DNA from: Arthrinium phaeospermum
Lineage: Eukaryota; Ascomycota; Sordariomycetes; Amphisphaeriales; Apiosporaceae
Reading direction: 5' to 3'
Assembly: GCA_006503535.1 (NCBI GenBank)
Contig: QYRS01000002.1
Coordinates: 5,146,001-5,210,000 of the forward strand
DNA length: 64,000 bases
Shown: positions 10,678-22,784 of the stretch, one piece after another
How the letters are laid out: every line of letters begins with the position of its first letter
Numbering within the stretch: the first letter of the stretch is position 1
Made by a program: the position numbers and the translations under genes
Notes under the pieces: model-generated
What the model was told of the DNA's origin: nothing
Databases searched by the model: none
What the model saw: only the letters and a program-made list of their open reading frames with translations

Positions 10678-13600
10678 CGACCGCCTCGTGGCGGGCGGGC
10701 GGGCAGTGCTTCCCATTGCATGTTGCTATTTTCGCCTAGGCTCTTTTTCCCGGTGGTGTCCGTGATTTGTCGCGGCGCTTACTTCGCCAGTCGGGGGCAC
10801 GGCTACGTGGACACCTGTGTTCTTTTTCAAGATCCCCTCGTCAATCTCCTTCACAGCCAGCCGGCTGCAAAATTTCATCATGCGATTTCCGTTGGCTTGT
10901 GGAGAGGAAAGATAGGTAGCCCTCATCACTTGACCATCTGTGCGATTGCCCGGCACTGTCAAGCCATCCCGATGTGGGCAAAAGTCGCGTCTATGACCTC
11001 CCGGACCAGGCTACTGGAATTCGGTGTGTACAGTACCTGCAATCCATGCTGAGAAAAGAAAAGGGGGGTTACACTGAATGACGCTGGCCTGTACGGAGTA
11101 GGTTACCTGCAAGAGTCCAGAGGGAGAGGGCCGGCCCCCAGGCTGTGGATGGGACTTTGGTGGCTGAATTTGGAATGGGGTATCGTCTCCTTGGGGCGCG
11201 TGCTCTCCGGAGCCAAACTTGAAAAGGACAGGGCTGCATGCTACTGCTTCGGGCGGGTGCAGCGGACGACAGCACCGCTCGTTTTCACTCAATCTGAAGT
11301 CAGCACCAGCCCAGCAGCACCGCGACCGACCACCACCCCCCTTGTCTCCCTCCTCCTCCTAATCTGTCCCAGATGCCCTGCGGCTGAAGTGTCGGCTGCC
11401 GACCCGAAGTATTGTTTCGCCCTTTTTCTTTTCTTTTTTCTTAATTCTCTTCTTTATCATTACCCTGTCTCGAATTCGCGGTGTGCGAATGGATGGATGC
11501 TTGTAGCAGATAGTATGTAGCAACAGCCTGCTGAAAGATGACACCATCGGCGCCAGTGCACGCCGAAACTTGACCGGCCGATAATTGGCAGGAAACCGGG
11601 AATGGTGTCCAGCTAGCGCGTGGATGGGCTACGACGACAAGTAATCACTCTCCAGGAAGCATGACATAATAAGTAAGACCGTAAGACGGCCGACTCTCCC
11701 ACGGGTTTTCGGCTTGTCATGGCTGGCAACTTTAGGGCCAAAGGTGCCGGGGACCCAATTTTCCAGATGGCCGAATGGAATGGCGCGCGCGTGTATTGTC
11801 AATTGTCTGACCAGCCATTCGTCGCGGGAAACGGGGCCCAAGAAGTTTTGGCCAGCCAAACGAAATGAACTGGATGGAGGCGGAAGAGGATATCATATGC
11901 CGATCCCCAGGGCATTGATCACCAGAAAGTGCCGCACACGAGGAGGGTACTCCGTACTCTACGACGGTGGCGGAAACCGGCAAACTACATGGGGGGCCAG
12001 GGTTCGCTGGGTGCTTGTTTTACGGATGATCACGGACGTATTTGACACGGAGCTTGCCCGACCCATCCCCATTAATTTAACCAGATGCGCCCATCTGACT
12101 GGTGGCTTGTGGGGAGACCAACACGCGATGCCGCGCCATGATACTCCATGATACTCGAAGAGAAACCGGAAGGGCCTTCGTCAGACGAAATTGGGACACC
12201 TGTGCCCTCCCTCATCACCAATCGCGGGCGCCGCTCGATGGCGGAACGGGATGGAAAATTGCTTGAATGTGTGTTGGATCTCGCCCATCGTATATATTGA
12301 GATACGGAGGAGATGCCAGACCGGCTAGACCATTGGCTGGATAGGGGTGGGTGGCATGGAACCGATGGATGCATGAAGCCTTGCTCTAAATTGGTAGTAC
12401 CTCGGGGGTTACTCGCTGGTGCGCGCGTATGTATGTATGTGTGCGCCGCCCGCCCCCCGTCCGTCCCAGGCCTCAGGATAGAGCGAACGAGAAGGAAAGG
12501 GAAAAAATAGACGTGATAAAGCCAAAAAAAACATCGCATGGCGGCTCCACCGGGTTCCGATGCGCTCCACCTGTTCTTCTGCGACACTTTGTAGATTTGA
12601 GAAATGCAATCCCGAACCTTTTCTGTCCGATTGCTGGAGATGCTGGAGGCAATTTGGGGGGTGTTTTTTACTTTGCCCTGGGCCGTTTCCGGAACACAGC
12701 AAAGCCGACCCAGTTTTATTTAAATAACACCGACAATAGTTGCCGGATCATCGGCAGGGGCAGTCTCATTGCAATGATCAATTCATCAATTGATGGGCGA
12801 GACAGAAAAGACGAGCCCGGTCGAGCCCAGTTAGGTACTCGGTCGGCCGGGCTCAAGGGGCGTGTGATACAGCGACGAGCAAACCAACAACCAACCGTCG
12901 TGGTGGTGGTGTTCGGTCGGGGTGAGGCGCCTACGTGTTAGTAGTGCGCAGCCCGCAGCCTTTGCCAAGCTGACACGGGCGGCAGCTTTTCCCTGCCAGT
13001 GTTTCCGGGTGCTGGAGTACAAGGCTTCCGGTGTCTCCATCGACCTGAGCTTGGAGGGCTTGCGACCACTGCACTGCACCACCGCACTCGCCCCAAAAAC
13101 AAAAAGGGCCATCTCCCGCCCCCGTCCATTAATCGAGAAGGATTATTACTTTGTGAGGTAGTAAGCGGCATATATCTGAGCAGCTTCCATGCCGTCAATC
13201 ACTTAGTCCTTACCGGATCAGTTGCCAGGAGCGAACCTCCGCATAATGGTTGGTTTCTTTTTTTCCTGCTCACGTTTCTCAGATGCCAGACCCGGTCCGA
13301 CCGACCAGTCCTGGCGGACAAAAACAGCAATAGAGTGGATCTCATAGGTAGACGGACATGCAAGGCACGCCCCGGAACCGCCCAGCGTCAGCCATCGCAC
13401 CCCAAGAGACGAGGCCGTTTGCGCGTCAAGGTCATCGCCATCCTGGTCCTGGTAACCAGCCTTATGGGCGCACAAGACTAGAAAATAGATCTGGATTACA
13501 ATGTACAGCGACAAGCGTTTGATGCGAAAGGAAAGAGAGAGTCGTCCCACGCCCACGCGATTTGCGCAATCGCGTCGCTGTTGTACTAGTAGCTGGGGTA

Positions 13601-16162
13601 TGGAGGTTCGGATATCGGTACTTTTGCCTCTCTCCAATCATTGTTGCCACCTATGCCTCGTCCGGACCTCAGCTGGCCAAATCGAGCCTGGCTGATTGGT
13701 CCGGTACCTCGACGAGTCTAGGCCTCCGAACAGACACCCTGACAAGTGACGGCGGTCCATGACCTCCTGCCCACGCCCACTCGTCATTCCAGTCGCTTGC
13801 CTGCTCGCAATCCCATCAGTGGCACACCGGCCAAGATCGTTCGTGACCCTACACTGTACAGCGGGCGACCGATTTGCAGGCAGCAGCCGCTGATCAGACT
13901 CACTCCGGGTGACGCCCTATGAGTCCCATCCGTTGCAACGTAAGAAGGTATGACTAAATGCCGTAATTGCTAGCATCCGTTTTCGCGTACAGTACTCCGT
14001 ACCTACATCAACATTCGAACAGACCCGGCCGGATTCAGACCGTGAGCAGCGCCTGCCGAAGGTTTATGCGACCGACTGACTAACCTCCCCGAGCATATGT
14101 TCTTACTGTGTGGGTGCACGCTCTTCGTTGTCCAGCCTTACCTCCAAAGCCTAAATCGATCCGGAAGAGTCAGACAGGAGACGCCGCAGTTTAAGAGAGA
14201 GACAATTGGTCTTCTCAGCCCTTGTTTGGGTTATGCCGTGTAGCAATAATACCATCAAGATATGATAATGGCAATCAGGAGTACCAAGCAATCACGATCC
14301 TATAGACTATCACATGTAGGTAGGGAAACATGACAATGATTGCTCGTCAACTGCCTTTGTTTCGTCGCATCGGCCCATAGTGGGTGGAATCTACGGTGGA
14401 AGCTACGAAGTATTTATACTTTATGCCAGCCGGAAAGTGCGCCCCTCGCGCTCTCCGTACCGAATGCAACCTCAATCTTCCTCCCGGCTTACACACAGAT
14501 TTTCGCCCAGCCCAGACAGCCGAAAGCGAAGGTCGGATTGGAGATTTGAAGTGCACAAGTCAAAAAAGAAAAAGGAAATACGAGAACGACGGCGGTTGTG
14601 CAAGGAGAAGGAGAAGGAATGGAAGCCGCCGGCAGCGTGTGGCCGGCCAAGTTGTTTCTAGAAATAGACTGCCTGGAAGTGACGCTGGGTGACTGACTGA
14701 GTGCTGTTCTTTCTTGGGCGAAACACCCCCGGCAGGCTTCAACCCCCGATCCGCCCGTGCCCGCCTTTCACTTCCACGTCCACTTCCACTTCTCAGCAAA
14801 GTTTCGCCCTCCCTCCCTTTCTGGCGCGCCTGGAGTCTTGGCTCAGTCGATACCGCAACGCCCCATTTTATTCCTCATTTCGTTCAATTCTCAACCCAGT
14901 TTGTTTCGGTCCCGACCGGTCGTCTTTTATTGCTTCTGGTATTGGAGATAGACCTTTGAATTGGCATCCGGAGGTGGACACCGATTGCCTACATATAACT
15001 CTACGTACTCGGGATTGGACGGTGGCGTGTTGTATGGACGAACGGCGCACCATCGAGACAGAACAAGGAGGATAGACTGCTGTAGCCCGTAGCGTAGTAT
15101 CACATCACGGAGAGGGACGGAGTGCTGCTGCTGTTGCTGCAACTACCTACTGCGACTGCTACTTACTGCTGCGCGCTGCAGTTGGCCCAGGCTTAAAGAA
15201 GAAGAAAAGTCCAAGCCCCAGCCCAGCCAGCCCAGCTCTGACCCCCCGTTAATCCCATCCCCCCTAAAAAGCTGGGAAAGCCGTGGAGCCCGCCGCAAGA
15301 CCCGAGACGCCGCCGTTGGATTCCCAGGCATTTGCAGGAAGGCGTAGAGCCGGGGCTGATCTCCTAGACCTCTCCTAGACTCCTTCCCTCTTTTTCTCTC
15401 TCTCCAGCTATTTGGTTCGGCCTGGCCTGGTTTGATTTATTTTTCTGCCCGCTGCCCTCTATCTGCAATCTTTCTAATCCAAGGCAGCCCGCTTGGGTGA
15501 TGTGTGAGTGAGAGACAAGTCTCTTCGGGAATCAGAACTTCAACAGAATAACAGTACAGTAGTACTCGTTTATTCCACTGTCACAATCTGGAGTAAACGG
15601 AATAATCAAGACAGGTGCTGCCGGTGGAGGTTTATTCCTACCGTTGCTTGGAGAGTGTGTGTCCGCCTGGAAAGACAGGCATCGGTCCAGTCCAGCGTCT
15701 CCTGTCGAGTGCCGGCCTCGTCAAGTGTTCACTTGAAGTTTAGGTGTCCAAGCGTTCCACCCAGCGCAGTCCCCCGACCGATCTTTCCTTCTCAATTTTA
15801 CCTTTCATCCACCCCCTCTCCCAAATCCATTTTCCCAAAGGCAAAAAAAAACCTCCACTCCCGACCGACTCGCACACAAAATTTCCCTGCTTCTCTTCCG
15901 GCGCACCGAACCACCACCGTGTCGGCTTTTCCATCATCAACAACTCTGCATCTGACTTTCCGGTCTGTCTCCGGTCTCGTGTATTCTGATACGGATTGAG
16001 CTCATCTATCTCAATCTTTGAATTATTTCCCATCTTTCTTTATTTTCGCTGGCTTTGATCGTCGGCGTGTCGCGCGCCCTCGTCTATCAACCACTCCCTC
16101 CTACCGAGGATTCTCGCCTCCGCCAGAGCACACATCACCAACCACCACACTGAACCGTCGCC

Positions 16163-18915
16163 ATGTCGAGCGTGGCTCGTGGTACCAGTCTTCGGGCTGG
16201 CGGCGCCTGTGGTATGTATTATTTATTTCCATCATTGTCTGTTCCAGTCGCCGGCGACCGGTCACTAACCTGTCGCGTCCAACCGAAAAGTGAGGTGCCG
16301 AAAGGGCAAGACCAAGTGCGTCTATGAGAATGGTCGCGCTCCTTGCAAAAACTGCGCCAAGGGCATGCACGAATGCTATCTTCCCTCAGAGAGCCTGGCC
16401 CATCACCATGGACAATCGCCAGCCCGCGTCACCGTCAGTCGACCCCGAGAGAGTCTGCCTGGCGGCGAGCGCAGCGTCTCTGCTTCCGCGAATGAGGGCC
16501 AGCCTGCGCCTGCCGCGCCTCTGACAACGCAACCCGCCCGGCCTGCGGGCGAAAAGTAAGTCACCTTTTTCCTACTCTCTTGACTGCATTTTCGTGTCAT
16601 TACGCGCATCCTGTATCGGAACTGTCTTTTCATTTGTGCAAGTCTATTTGCAATGGTGTTGGCTCTCATTGCCTGCCTGGCTTGTCCCCCGTGGGCTTCA
16701 CAGGTTGCCGGGCTTTGACTTTGATTTTCTACGTCACGTCACGTCTTCGGGGGTTTCAAGGGCTCCAAAAAGCGGCGCGCCCCCAAGTCTGGCGTGGCTG
16801 CAATGCCGGGCTGCCTCGCCTCGGGTTGTCCTTGTGGCCCCCCAGGCCAGGCCTGTGACTCGCGCCAAGCCGTTTTTACCTCCGTGTCCCACCCTAAGCC
16901 AATCACGATGCACTGACACTTGGAACTCCTTACAGGCTGTCGCCAGACCTTGTCGTCGAGTGCGAGCGAGTCATCAACAAGATGCTACCGGCTTGTGTAG
17001 CATTCCACAAGCCCTCCTTCCTCCAGAAGTTGAAGAGCGGCACCTTGGATGCCAGCATCCTCAACGGTCTCCTGACTACGGCGGCTCGGTAAGTTGACAC
17101 CCAATTTCCTCAATTTCGCGCTCGCACTCCTTCCCTCCATCATTCCCCCCACACTCCGGACGGACCTGCTTTCTCCATTCATTTTTCCTGGTCAATTGCC
17201 TTTTCGCCAAGCCACCTGCCACAATCTAATCCCGTCCCTTTTTTTTTAAACCCCCTTCCGCAACAAGCCATCGGCACTTGTCGGTCTTGCGACACGGCTA
17301 GCATTTCACCAGTATGATTCGATGCTGACATTACCCTACCTATAGGAGCTCACCGGTGCTTGCACGACGATATGGCGGCAATGGCGGCCCGATGGCTGCC
17401 GCCGAGCACTTTGCCGTCAAGACTATCAGTCTCATCATGCAGAACCTTGACAACCCCGGCCTGGCCGATATTCAAGCCTTGTGCCTTCTGATCATTCACG
17501 AATGGGGCAGCCGGAATGCCGTGCGCGCGTACATCTACCTGGGCCAGGCCGCTCGCATGGCCCAGATGTATCGCATCATTGACTCCCACCGAAGCCGCCC
17601 GGAGGCCGACCAGTTCATCCGGGAGGAGTCATTCCGCCGCACCATGTGGCTGATCTACATCCTTGACTGTTTCCTGACTAGTAGTCCCGGCCGCCATCCG
17701 GCGCTGTCCGCGCACGACATCAAGGATGTTGCACTCCCCTGTCCCGATATGAGCTTCAACTTCGGCACTCCCATATTTGTCCGCACCCTCGCCGGTACGG
17801 CCCCTCGCGGCATGCCCGATGCGCCCATGGCCTTGGGTGACGTTGGCGAGTTCGGCCATATCGTTCTCGCGACCCAGGCCTGGCGCAACGTCATTGAGAT
17901 GCTCACCACTGTTACCGTCGACACCTTTTCGGAGCAGCAGTGCCAGACTCTGGAGAACGAGATCGAAGCCGTCCGCCAAGCGCTCCCCATGCACTTCATG
18001 GATAAGCCTAACCACATCAGCTTGCATATCACCATGGGCAGTGGCTTCACCTTTGCCTTATTGCACTCGCTCCTGCACTGTGCTACCATTATGGTAAACC
18101 GACGCCGTCTTCTCCAGGTTGTTACCATGGATGGCTTCAACCAAGAGACCTGGCGTATGGTTCCCCATGCCCACGCTCAGACCGTCGATCGTGTTTTCGG
18201 AGCCTGCCACAGCATCATCTCCCTGCTCAACGCGCTGGAGATGAACGGCGAGAAGAACACCCTGACGTGCTTCCCGTTGGTCATGCTCTTTGCTTGTTTC
18301 ACATCGGCTTCCACAGTTGCCTGGTTTAGTTTGAAGGGCCTGACGCCGCTTGATGTCAACGAGACCGCTGAGCAGCTAGTTCGCGATTCAATGCACTTCC
18401 TGATGGACGGCGCCGAGTCCTGGACGTTGGCCATCCCCTGGTTCCGGCACCTATCCGTTATGGCTAAGGTCCTGCGCAACGGTGGCGTACCTGCTGCGGC
18501 GCAGCCGACTGCTGTTCCGGCAGCCCCTAGCTCGGTCAAGGATGATGTGGCGAGCCAGCCTGGCGATAAGCCGGAGGCTATGGACTATGAGCGCCCCGGC
18601 TCTGCCCCGCTGGAGAAGCAACCAGAGCCGATGGACGTGACCAACGAGCCTCGTCGATCTGGCTTTACTACGATCAACGGTGGCAACAACGGATCCACCG
18701 ACAACGCATCGGCGAATGGAGGCAGCCCGCAGCCTGCCGCGCCAGTTCAACCCAAGGTCGAGTCGCCCAAGGCGCCATCGTCGGCAGAGGGTGGCCAAAA
18801 CGCCGAAGCGCCGGAACCTGGCAACGATATGACAGCCGCCGAGCTCTGCGGAGCGTTTGAGCGGCAGTTACTGGAATTGGATGACCTGGCAGCCTTTATG
18901 GGAGGTGGTGTATGA
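16163..18915 (+). CDS. Zn2Cys6 fungal-specific transcription factor, 678 aa, four exons
   Basis: Exons are 16163-16211, 16291-16555, 16936-17088 and 17346-18915. All three introns have GT-AG borders and the phase is kept. The first two exons encode the zinc cluster at about residues 16-43, with spacing CX2CX6CX8CX2CX6C; the first cysteine is the last codon of exon 1 and intron 1 interrupts the next codon. A disordered Pro/Ala linker follows. Residues from about 110 to 450 match the fungal-specific transcription factor domain (SFRRTMWLIYILDCFLTSSPGR is typical), and the C-terminus is acidic and low-complexity, a plausible activation region. It should act in the nucleus as a DNA-binding regulator. 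Its targets cannot be read from the sequence. The gene has an unusually long upstream gene-free region. Confidence 0.9.
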
Positions 18916-19860
18916 TCTCCGTTCTCCAAGATGCAGCCTACAAGCCGAATCTAGTACTGATACGACGTAGATTGCACAGATACCGACATAGGGGATTGGC
19001 TGTACATATTTTACGGTCACGGAGTCGATGGCGTTTTAAGGAGCCCTCAGGTTGGCACCAGTGGATTGAATTTCAGGCGGACTTGGTAACAGCACCTACC
19101 GACTTGCATGGTCCCATAGGGAGAGGCGTTTACTCGGTTGTACTACTACTGCTGCTGCTACTATGGACAGTATTGAAAGTGTGTTATGCGTTGATCCGAT
19201 TCACCGTGGGGTTGTTTCCAACATGATACCCCCGTTGCTTCCACGTTTACTACATGTCATTCTAATTAATAGAAGAATGGAAACAATGATTACGCCCAGA
19301 TATTTTGTGTAATCCCAAACTACTGGCCAGCTATTCCACTGCCAAGTGGGAAAGTATCCCATCGCCAGCCAGCCTTCCCACTACTGGCTATCCCATTGCT
19401 GGTCATCCCTACCCTTGGCCGGACACCGGAATAATATCACTTCAGCGGCCATTAATAGGTTAGTCTACTAATCGTATGGCTTGAACTTATGGTATAACAG
19501 CCCGTGCTCTGTAGGCCAAAAGAGGTGATGCCTGCCACAACGATTGGTAGTCACGTGACCGTAATCCACCCATGCTTCAGTAACCTCTCGGAGCAGCACT
19601 AGGAATTGATGCAACCTGCCTTCTAATTATATCCACACCTTCAACATGAAACCACATTGCTAGTTTTCTCTTTCTTCTAGGTCGAGGCAAGAGTCGCATG
19701 ACTTGTTAACCACAACAGCATGGATGCGGAATGAGGGCAGGCTCTACCTACTCTGGCATGCAACGAATGTGGAAGAAAATCGCCAGCGAGACTCGCGACA
19801 CACCACAGCACATCACGGGACGACCAAGATCGTGGTGATCTATAGAGGACTGTAAAAACA
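18916..19860. other. intergenic region between the regulator and the METTL16-type gene
   Basis: It holds the 3' UTR of the transcription factor and the promoter of the next gene. Around 19325-19410 there is a weak imperfect repetition of TATCCCA/CTGGC-like words; no gene was seen. Confidence 0.5.
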
Positions 19861-21716
19861 ATGGCATCACCAAGCAACGACCCCTCTGTCCCACGGGGAC
19901 TCAAACGGAAGCATGACGGCAATGCGCCACGGTTGACGCCATCGCAACGTCTTGCCGCTGCGCGCCGGGCGGGGATTGAGACGAGTGTCGATCCCGCGGA
20001 GCTTGGGATGAACGACCTCACCAAGAAGGCAGTCGCGGAGCCGGTCGCTTCCAGCGACACAGACAATGATGGCAAAGAGAATGCTACGCCGCCCATGAAG
20101 AAGGCTCGCCAGGACGAGGTGTGCTACGAAAAACTGTACGCTTCCGAGCTGGATTTCGAGGCTCTGGGGAAAGAGGACGGAGACTTTGGTGCCCTGTAAG
20201 TTGTTGCGGTCGTTGTCAGACCGATATTCGTCCCAGGATCATCCAGACTGACGCATCGTGGCAAAACAGTTTGACGGCAGGGAGACATCTGGACTTTACT
20301 GACCCGGCGGCTACGATGCAACTAACCAAAACACTGCTGAAGCGGGATTTCGACTTGCAGGTCGAACTGCCAGACGATCGACTGTGTCCTCCAGTAGGTT
20401 TCTCATAATTGGCTTCAAGGTCGTTCGTCTTACTGACTGACTGCCTGTAGGTTCCCAATAGGCACAACTACATCTTGTGGCTGAAGAGCCTTCTTGACAC
20501 CTCTTCTTCTACGTATGCAGATGCGTACGAGCCAGAAAGAGAGGTCATGGGCTTGGATGTTGGGACCGGAGCCAGCTCCATCTATCCGCTGCTCGGCTGC
20601 GCGCAACGGCCCTCATGGTCGTTCATCGCCACCGACATCGACGCCAAGTCGCTATCATGCGCGCGGCGCAACGTCGCTCTCAACGGCCTCGAGTCCCGGA
20701 TCCGTGTTGTCGCGCGTGACGACAGCGGCGCGTCGCTTGTTCCCAACCTGGATGAGCTGAACACGCCGCAGCTCGACTTCGTCATGACGAACCCGCCTTT
20801 CTACGAGTCCGAGGCCGAACTGCGTGACCTCGCAGCGCAGAAGGCGCTGCCGCCTGCTAGCGCCTGTACGGGCGCGCCCCACGAGATGGTGTGCGAGGGC
20901 GGCGAGGTGGGCTTCATTCAGCGGCTGCTCGACGAGTCCCTGGTCCTTCGCGGGCGCGTGCAGTGGTACACGGCCATGGTGGGAAAGCAGTCGAGCCTGG
21001 GCGTCGTCGTGGACCGGCTCCGGGGGCAGGGGATCGACAACTACGCCGTCGCGCAGTTCGTGCAGGGGCACAAGACGCGCCGGTGGGCCGTGGGCTGGAG
21101 CTTTGGGGCGCTTCGGCCCGCGGTTAGGGCGTGCCGTGGCGGTGGTCTCGTGGGGGGCCTGGCGGATGGGAATGGCAAGAGTTTGTTGCCCCAGGTGACG
21201 GAGATGACGGTTGCGTCGAGGACGGTCCGGACGCCCGCCGCGGCCAGCCAGCTTGAGAATACGTTCTGGACGCAGCTCGAGGACGTTACTGACGGGTTGG
21301 ACCTGGTCGCGTGGAGTCTCGACGAAGAACGGCTCCGGGGCGTCGGGTTCACGGATGGGAACGTGTGGGGCCGGGCTTACCGGCGGCAGAAGAGAAGGGC
21401 TGCGGCGCCTATGGAGAATGGCGAAGAAGGCAAAGGCGACGACGGAGAAAAGAAGAAGGAGGAAGGGGGACAGGAAAAGGAGATGGGGAAAAGCGGCAAG
21501 GCTATCGGCGATAGAACCAAGACCAAAAAGGGACCGGCAGAATGTCCCTTTGGTTTCTCCATCTCGATTCAGACAAGGGGCAAGCAGAATACCGAGGGGG
21601 CCACGGTGCAGGAGGTGGCGGCCGTGGTCCGGTGGCTGCAGGGGAGCGACTTTGGGTTGTTCGAGAGCTTCTGCGGGATGCTCCGAAACGGATTTGTGGC
21701 GGTTACTACTGGTTGA
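19861..21716 (+). CDS. METTL16-type RNA m6A methyltransferase, 574 aa, three exons
   Basis: Exons are 19861-20195, 20270-20393 and 20451-21716. A branch-site-like ACTGAC lies about 20 bases before the acceptor of intron 1. The family (METTL16, DUF890; Mtl16 in fission yeast) methylates an adenosine in the ACAGA box of U6 snRNA, using SAM. Seen here: the N-terminal substrate-binding region (LDFTDP, LPDDRLCPPVPNRHNYI), the SAM loop (GLDVGTGASSIYP) and the catalytic motif NPPF (MTNPPFYES). Residues about 465-517 form a Lys/Glu/Gly-rich insert, probably disordered. An N-terminal basic stretch (GLKRKHD) could be nuclear targeting. The vertebrate C-terminal regions of METTL16 are absent, as expected for fungi. 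A shorter first intron ending at 20236 is also in phase. Confidence 0.9.
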
Positions 21717-22103
21717 ACGGGGGCATATGAATACCAAAGTCGGGGGTCCGGCTGTACTTGAACGATGACGATTGATATTATAGGGAGGCGGATAGCAAAT
21801 GATCACTTATTCTTGACGACTGCGAGTTATGGGATTACTACCTTTTTTGCCTTTAATTGTCCGCAGACGACGTATAATTATAAGATATATCATCTTTTCT
21901 CCGAAATCTGTTAAAGATACAGTTTCTCCGAAAGCACGATAGAGAACTGCTATATAGTCCAACAATATCACGCTTGATATCACTTCTTCTCTCACTTAAT
22001 ACTACTCAACTAATATATGCTTTTGCCTCACAACGATATCTTCCTCTATAACAGGCACGTCTTCCCTACAAAACCCCGAATAAAGTCACGAGTCACTTGC
22101 ACA
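21717..22103. other. short A/T-richer intergenic region
   Basis: It holds the 3' end of the methyltransferase gene and the probable promoter of the next gene. An in-frame upstream ATG at 22017 could extend the next protein by 29 residues. Confidence 0.45.
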
Positions 22104-22784
22104 ATGGACTCTCGCAGAAACATGTTGCAACCCAGCAAACCTCAATGGGGATGCCAAAGTGAAGTACCTGCCACTCCACAACGCAAACAAGTAACACTTT
22201 CTCCTTGGGGTGAGATGAACCGCATTACATCAGGAAATGCTTCTCTCCCATCAGTGCCTGCCACTCCTTGGGGTGTGATGCATCGCATTATACCAGGAGA
22301 TGCTACTCTCCCACCTGCCACTCCTTGGGGTGTGATGCATCGCATTATACCAGGAAATGCTTCTCTCCCGTCATCACAAACATATCGGCCCACCGAGAGC
22401 GTCACCTCTTTACGGACAAGTGCGGACTCCATATCATCCCTGCGCACCCCCCTTTCATCATCGGCGGGATCTTCAGGTTCCCAGGCCGCGCTGTCGGACA
22501 AACAGCAAGAACAAGAGCTGCGGCGACTCTGCCGCATTCTCCCCTGGGAGGACTACAAGGAGCATGTGGAGATGCTGCTAGAGGAGGAGAAGCGGGCCGA
22601 CAGGGCGTTGAAGACGTTGCGACTGGCCCTCCTGGCGCCCTCGAAGGAGCAGTTGCTGGCGTATGAACGAAGCAACGACTTGAAGGTACAGGAGCGGAGG
22701 GAGATGCTCCTGGGACTGTGGTCCGACGAACGATCCGAGCGGGCGCTGGGGATTCTGAGGGGAGCTCTCTTTGGGCCCGTTTAG
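22104..22784 (+). CDS. hypothetical protein with tandem internal repeats, 226 aa
   Basis: This is a single open frame. I chose the ATG at 22104 (CACAATGG, a strong context) over the in-frame ATG at 22017. Residues about 30-95 hold three tandem copies of a roughly 20-residue unit containing TPWGVMHRIIPG. A Ser/Thr-rich linker follows, then a charged helical C-terminal half (about 130-226) with Leu/Glu/Arg heptad-like spacing, including two related segments, ALKTLRLALLAP and ALGILRGALFGP. No known family was recognised, and no signal peptide or membrane segment is visible. The DNA repeat (units of 57-63 bp) is nearly perfect between copies 2 and 3, so the expansion is recent. Function unknown. 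Confidence 0.6.
   Translation: MDSRRNMLQPSKPQWGCQSEVPATPQRKQVTLSPWGEMNRITSGNASLPSVPATPWGVMHRIIPGDATLPPATPWGVMHRIIPGNASLPSSQTYRPTESVTSLRTSADSISSLRTPLSSSAGSSGSQAALSDKQQEQELRRLCRILPWEDYKEHVEMLLEEEKRADRALKTLRLALLAPSKEQLLAYERSNDLKVQERREMLLGLWSDERSERALGILRGALFGPV
22201..22377 (+). repeat. three tandem 57-63 bp coding repeats
   Basis: Repeat units begin at 22201, 22264 and 22321, each starting CTCCTTGGGG. Copies 2 and 3 are almost identical and copy 1 is diverged. All unit lengths are multiples of three, so the frame is kept. Confidence 0.9.

Larger units (their letters stand above)
8427..16162. other. 7.7-kb gene-poor tract upstream of the Zn2Cys6 regulator
   Basis: No open frame here has recognisable domains, good codon structure or a splice partner, on either strand. 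The tract contains simple repeats (10522-10540 and 10659-10677) and three exact copies of the 9-mer TACGGAGTA or its complement. Its right end is rich in C/T runs (for example 15388-15410), as is usual for fungal transcription start regions. The last several hundred bases are probably promoter and 5' UTR of the transcription factor. Confidence 0.55.

Noticed and set aside
16018..16293. 91-codon frame overlapping the first exon of the Zn2Cys6 gene
   Set aside because: It crosses the splice donor of exon 1 in another frame; the zinc-cluster frame is clearly the coding one.
20196..20236. A 41-nt alternative first intron of the METTL16-type gene
   Set aside because: It is in phase, but shorter than other introns here, and a branch-like ACTGAC sits correctly for the 74-nt intron instead.
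20655..21806. 383-codon open frame on the minus strand
   Set aside because: Antisense to the METTL16-type gene; Arg/Pro/His-rich composition and no domain.
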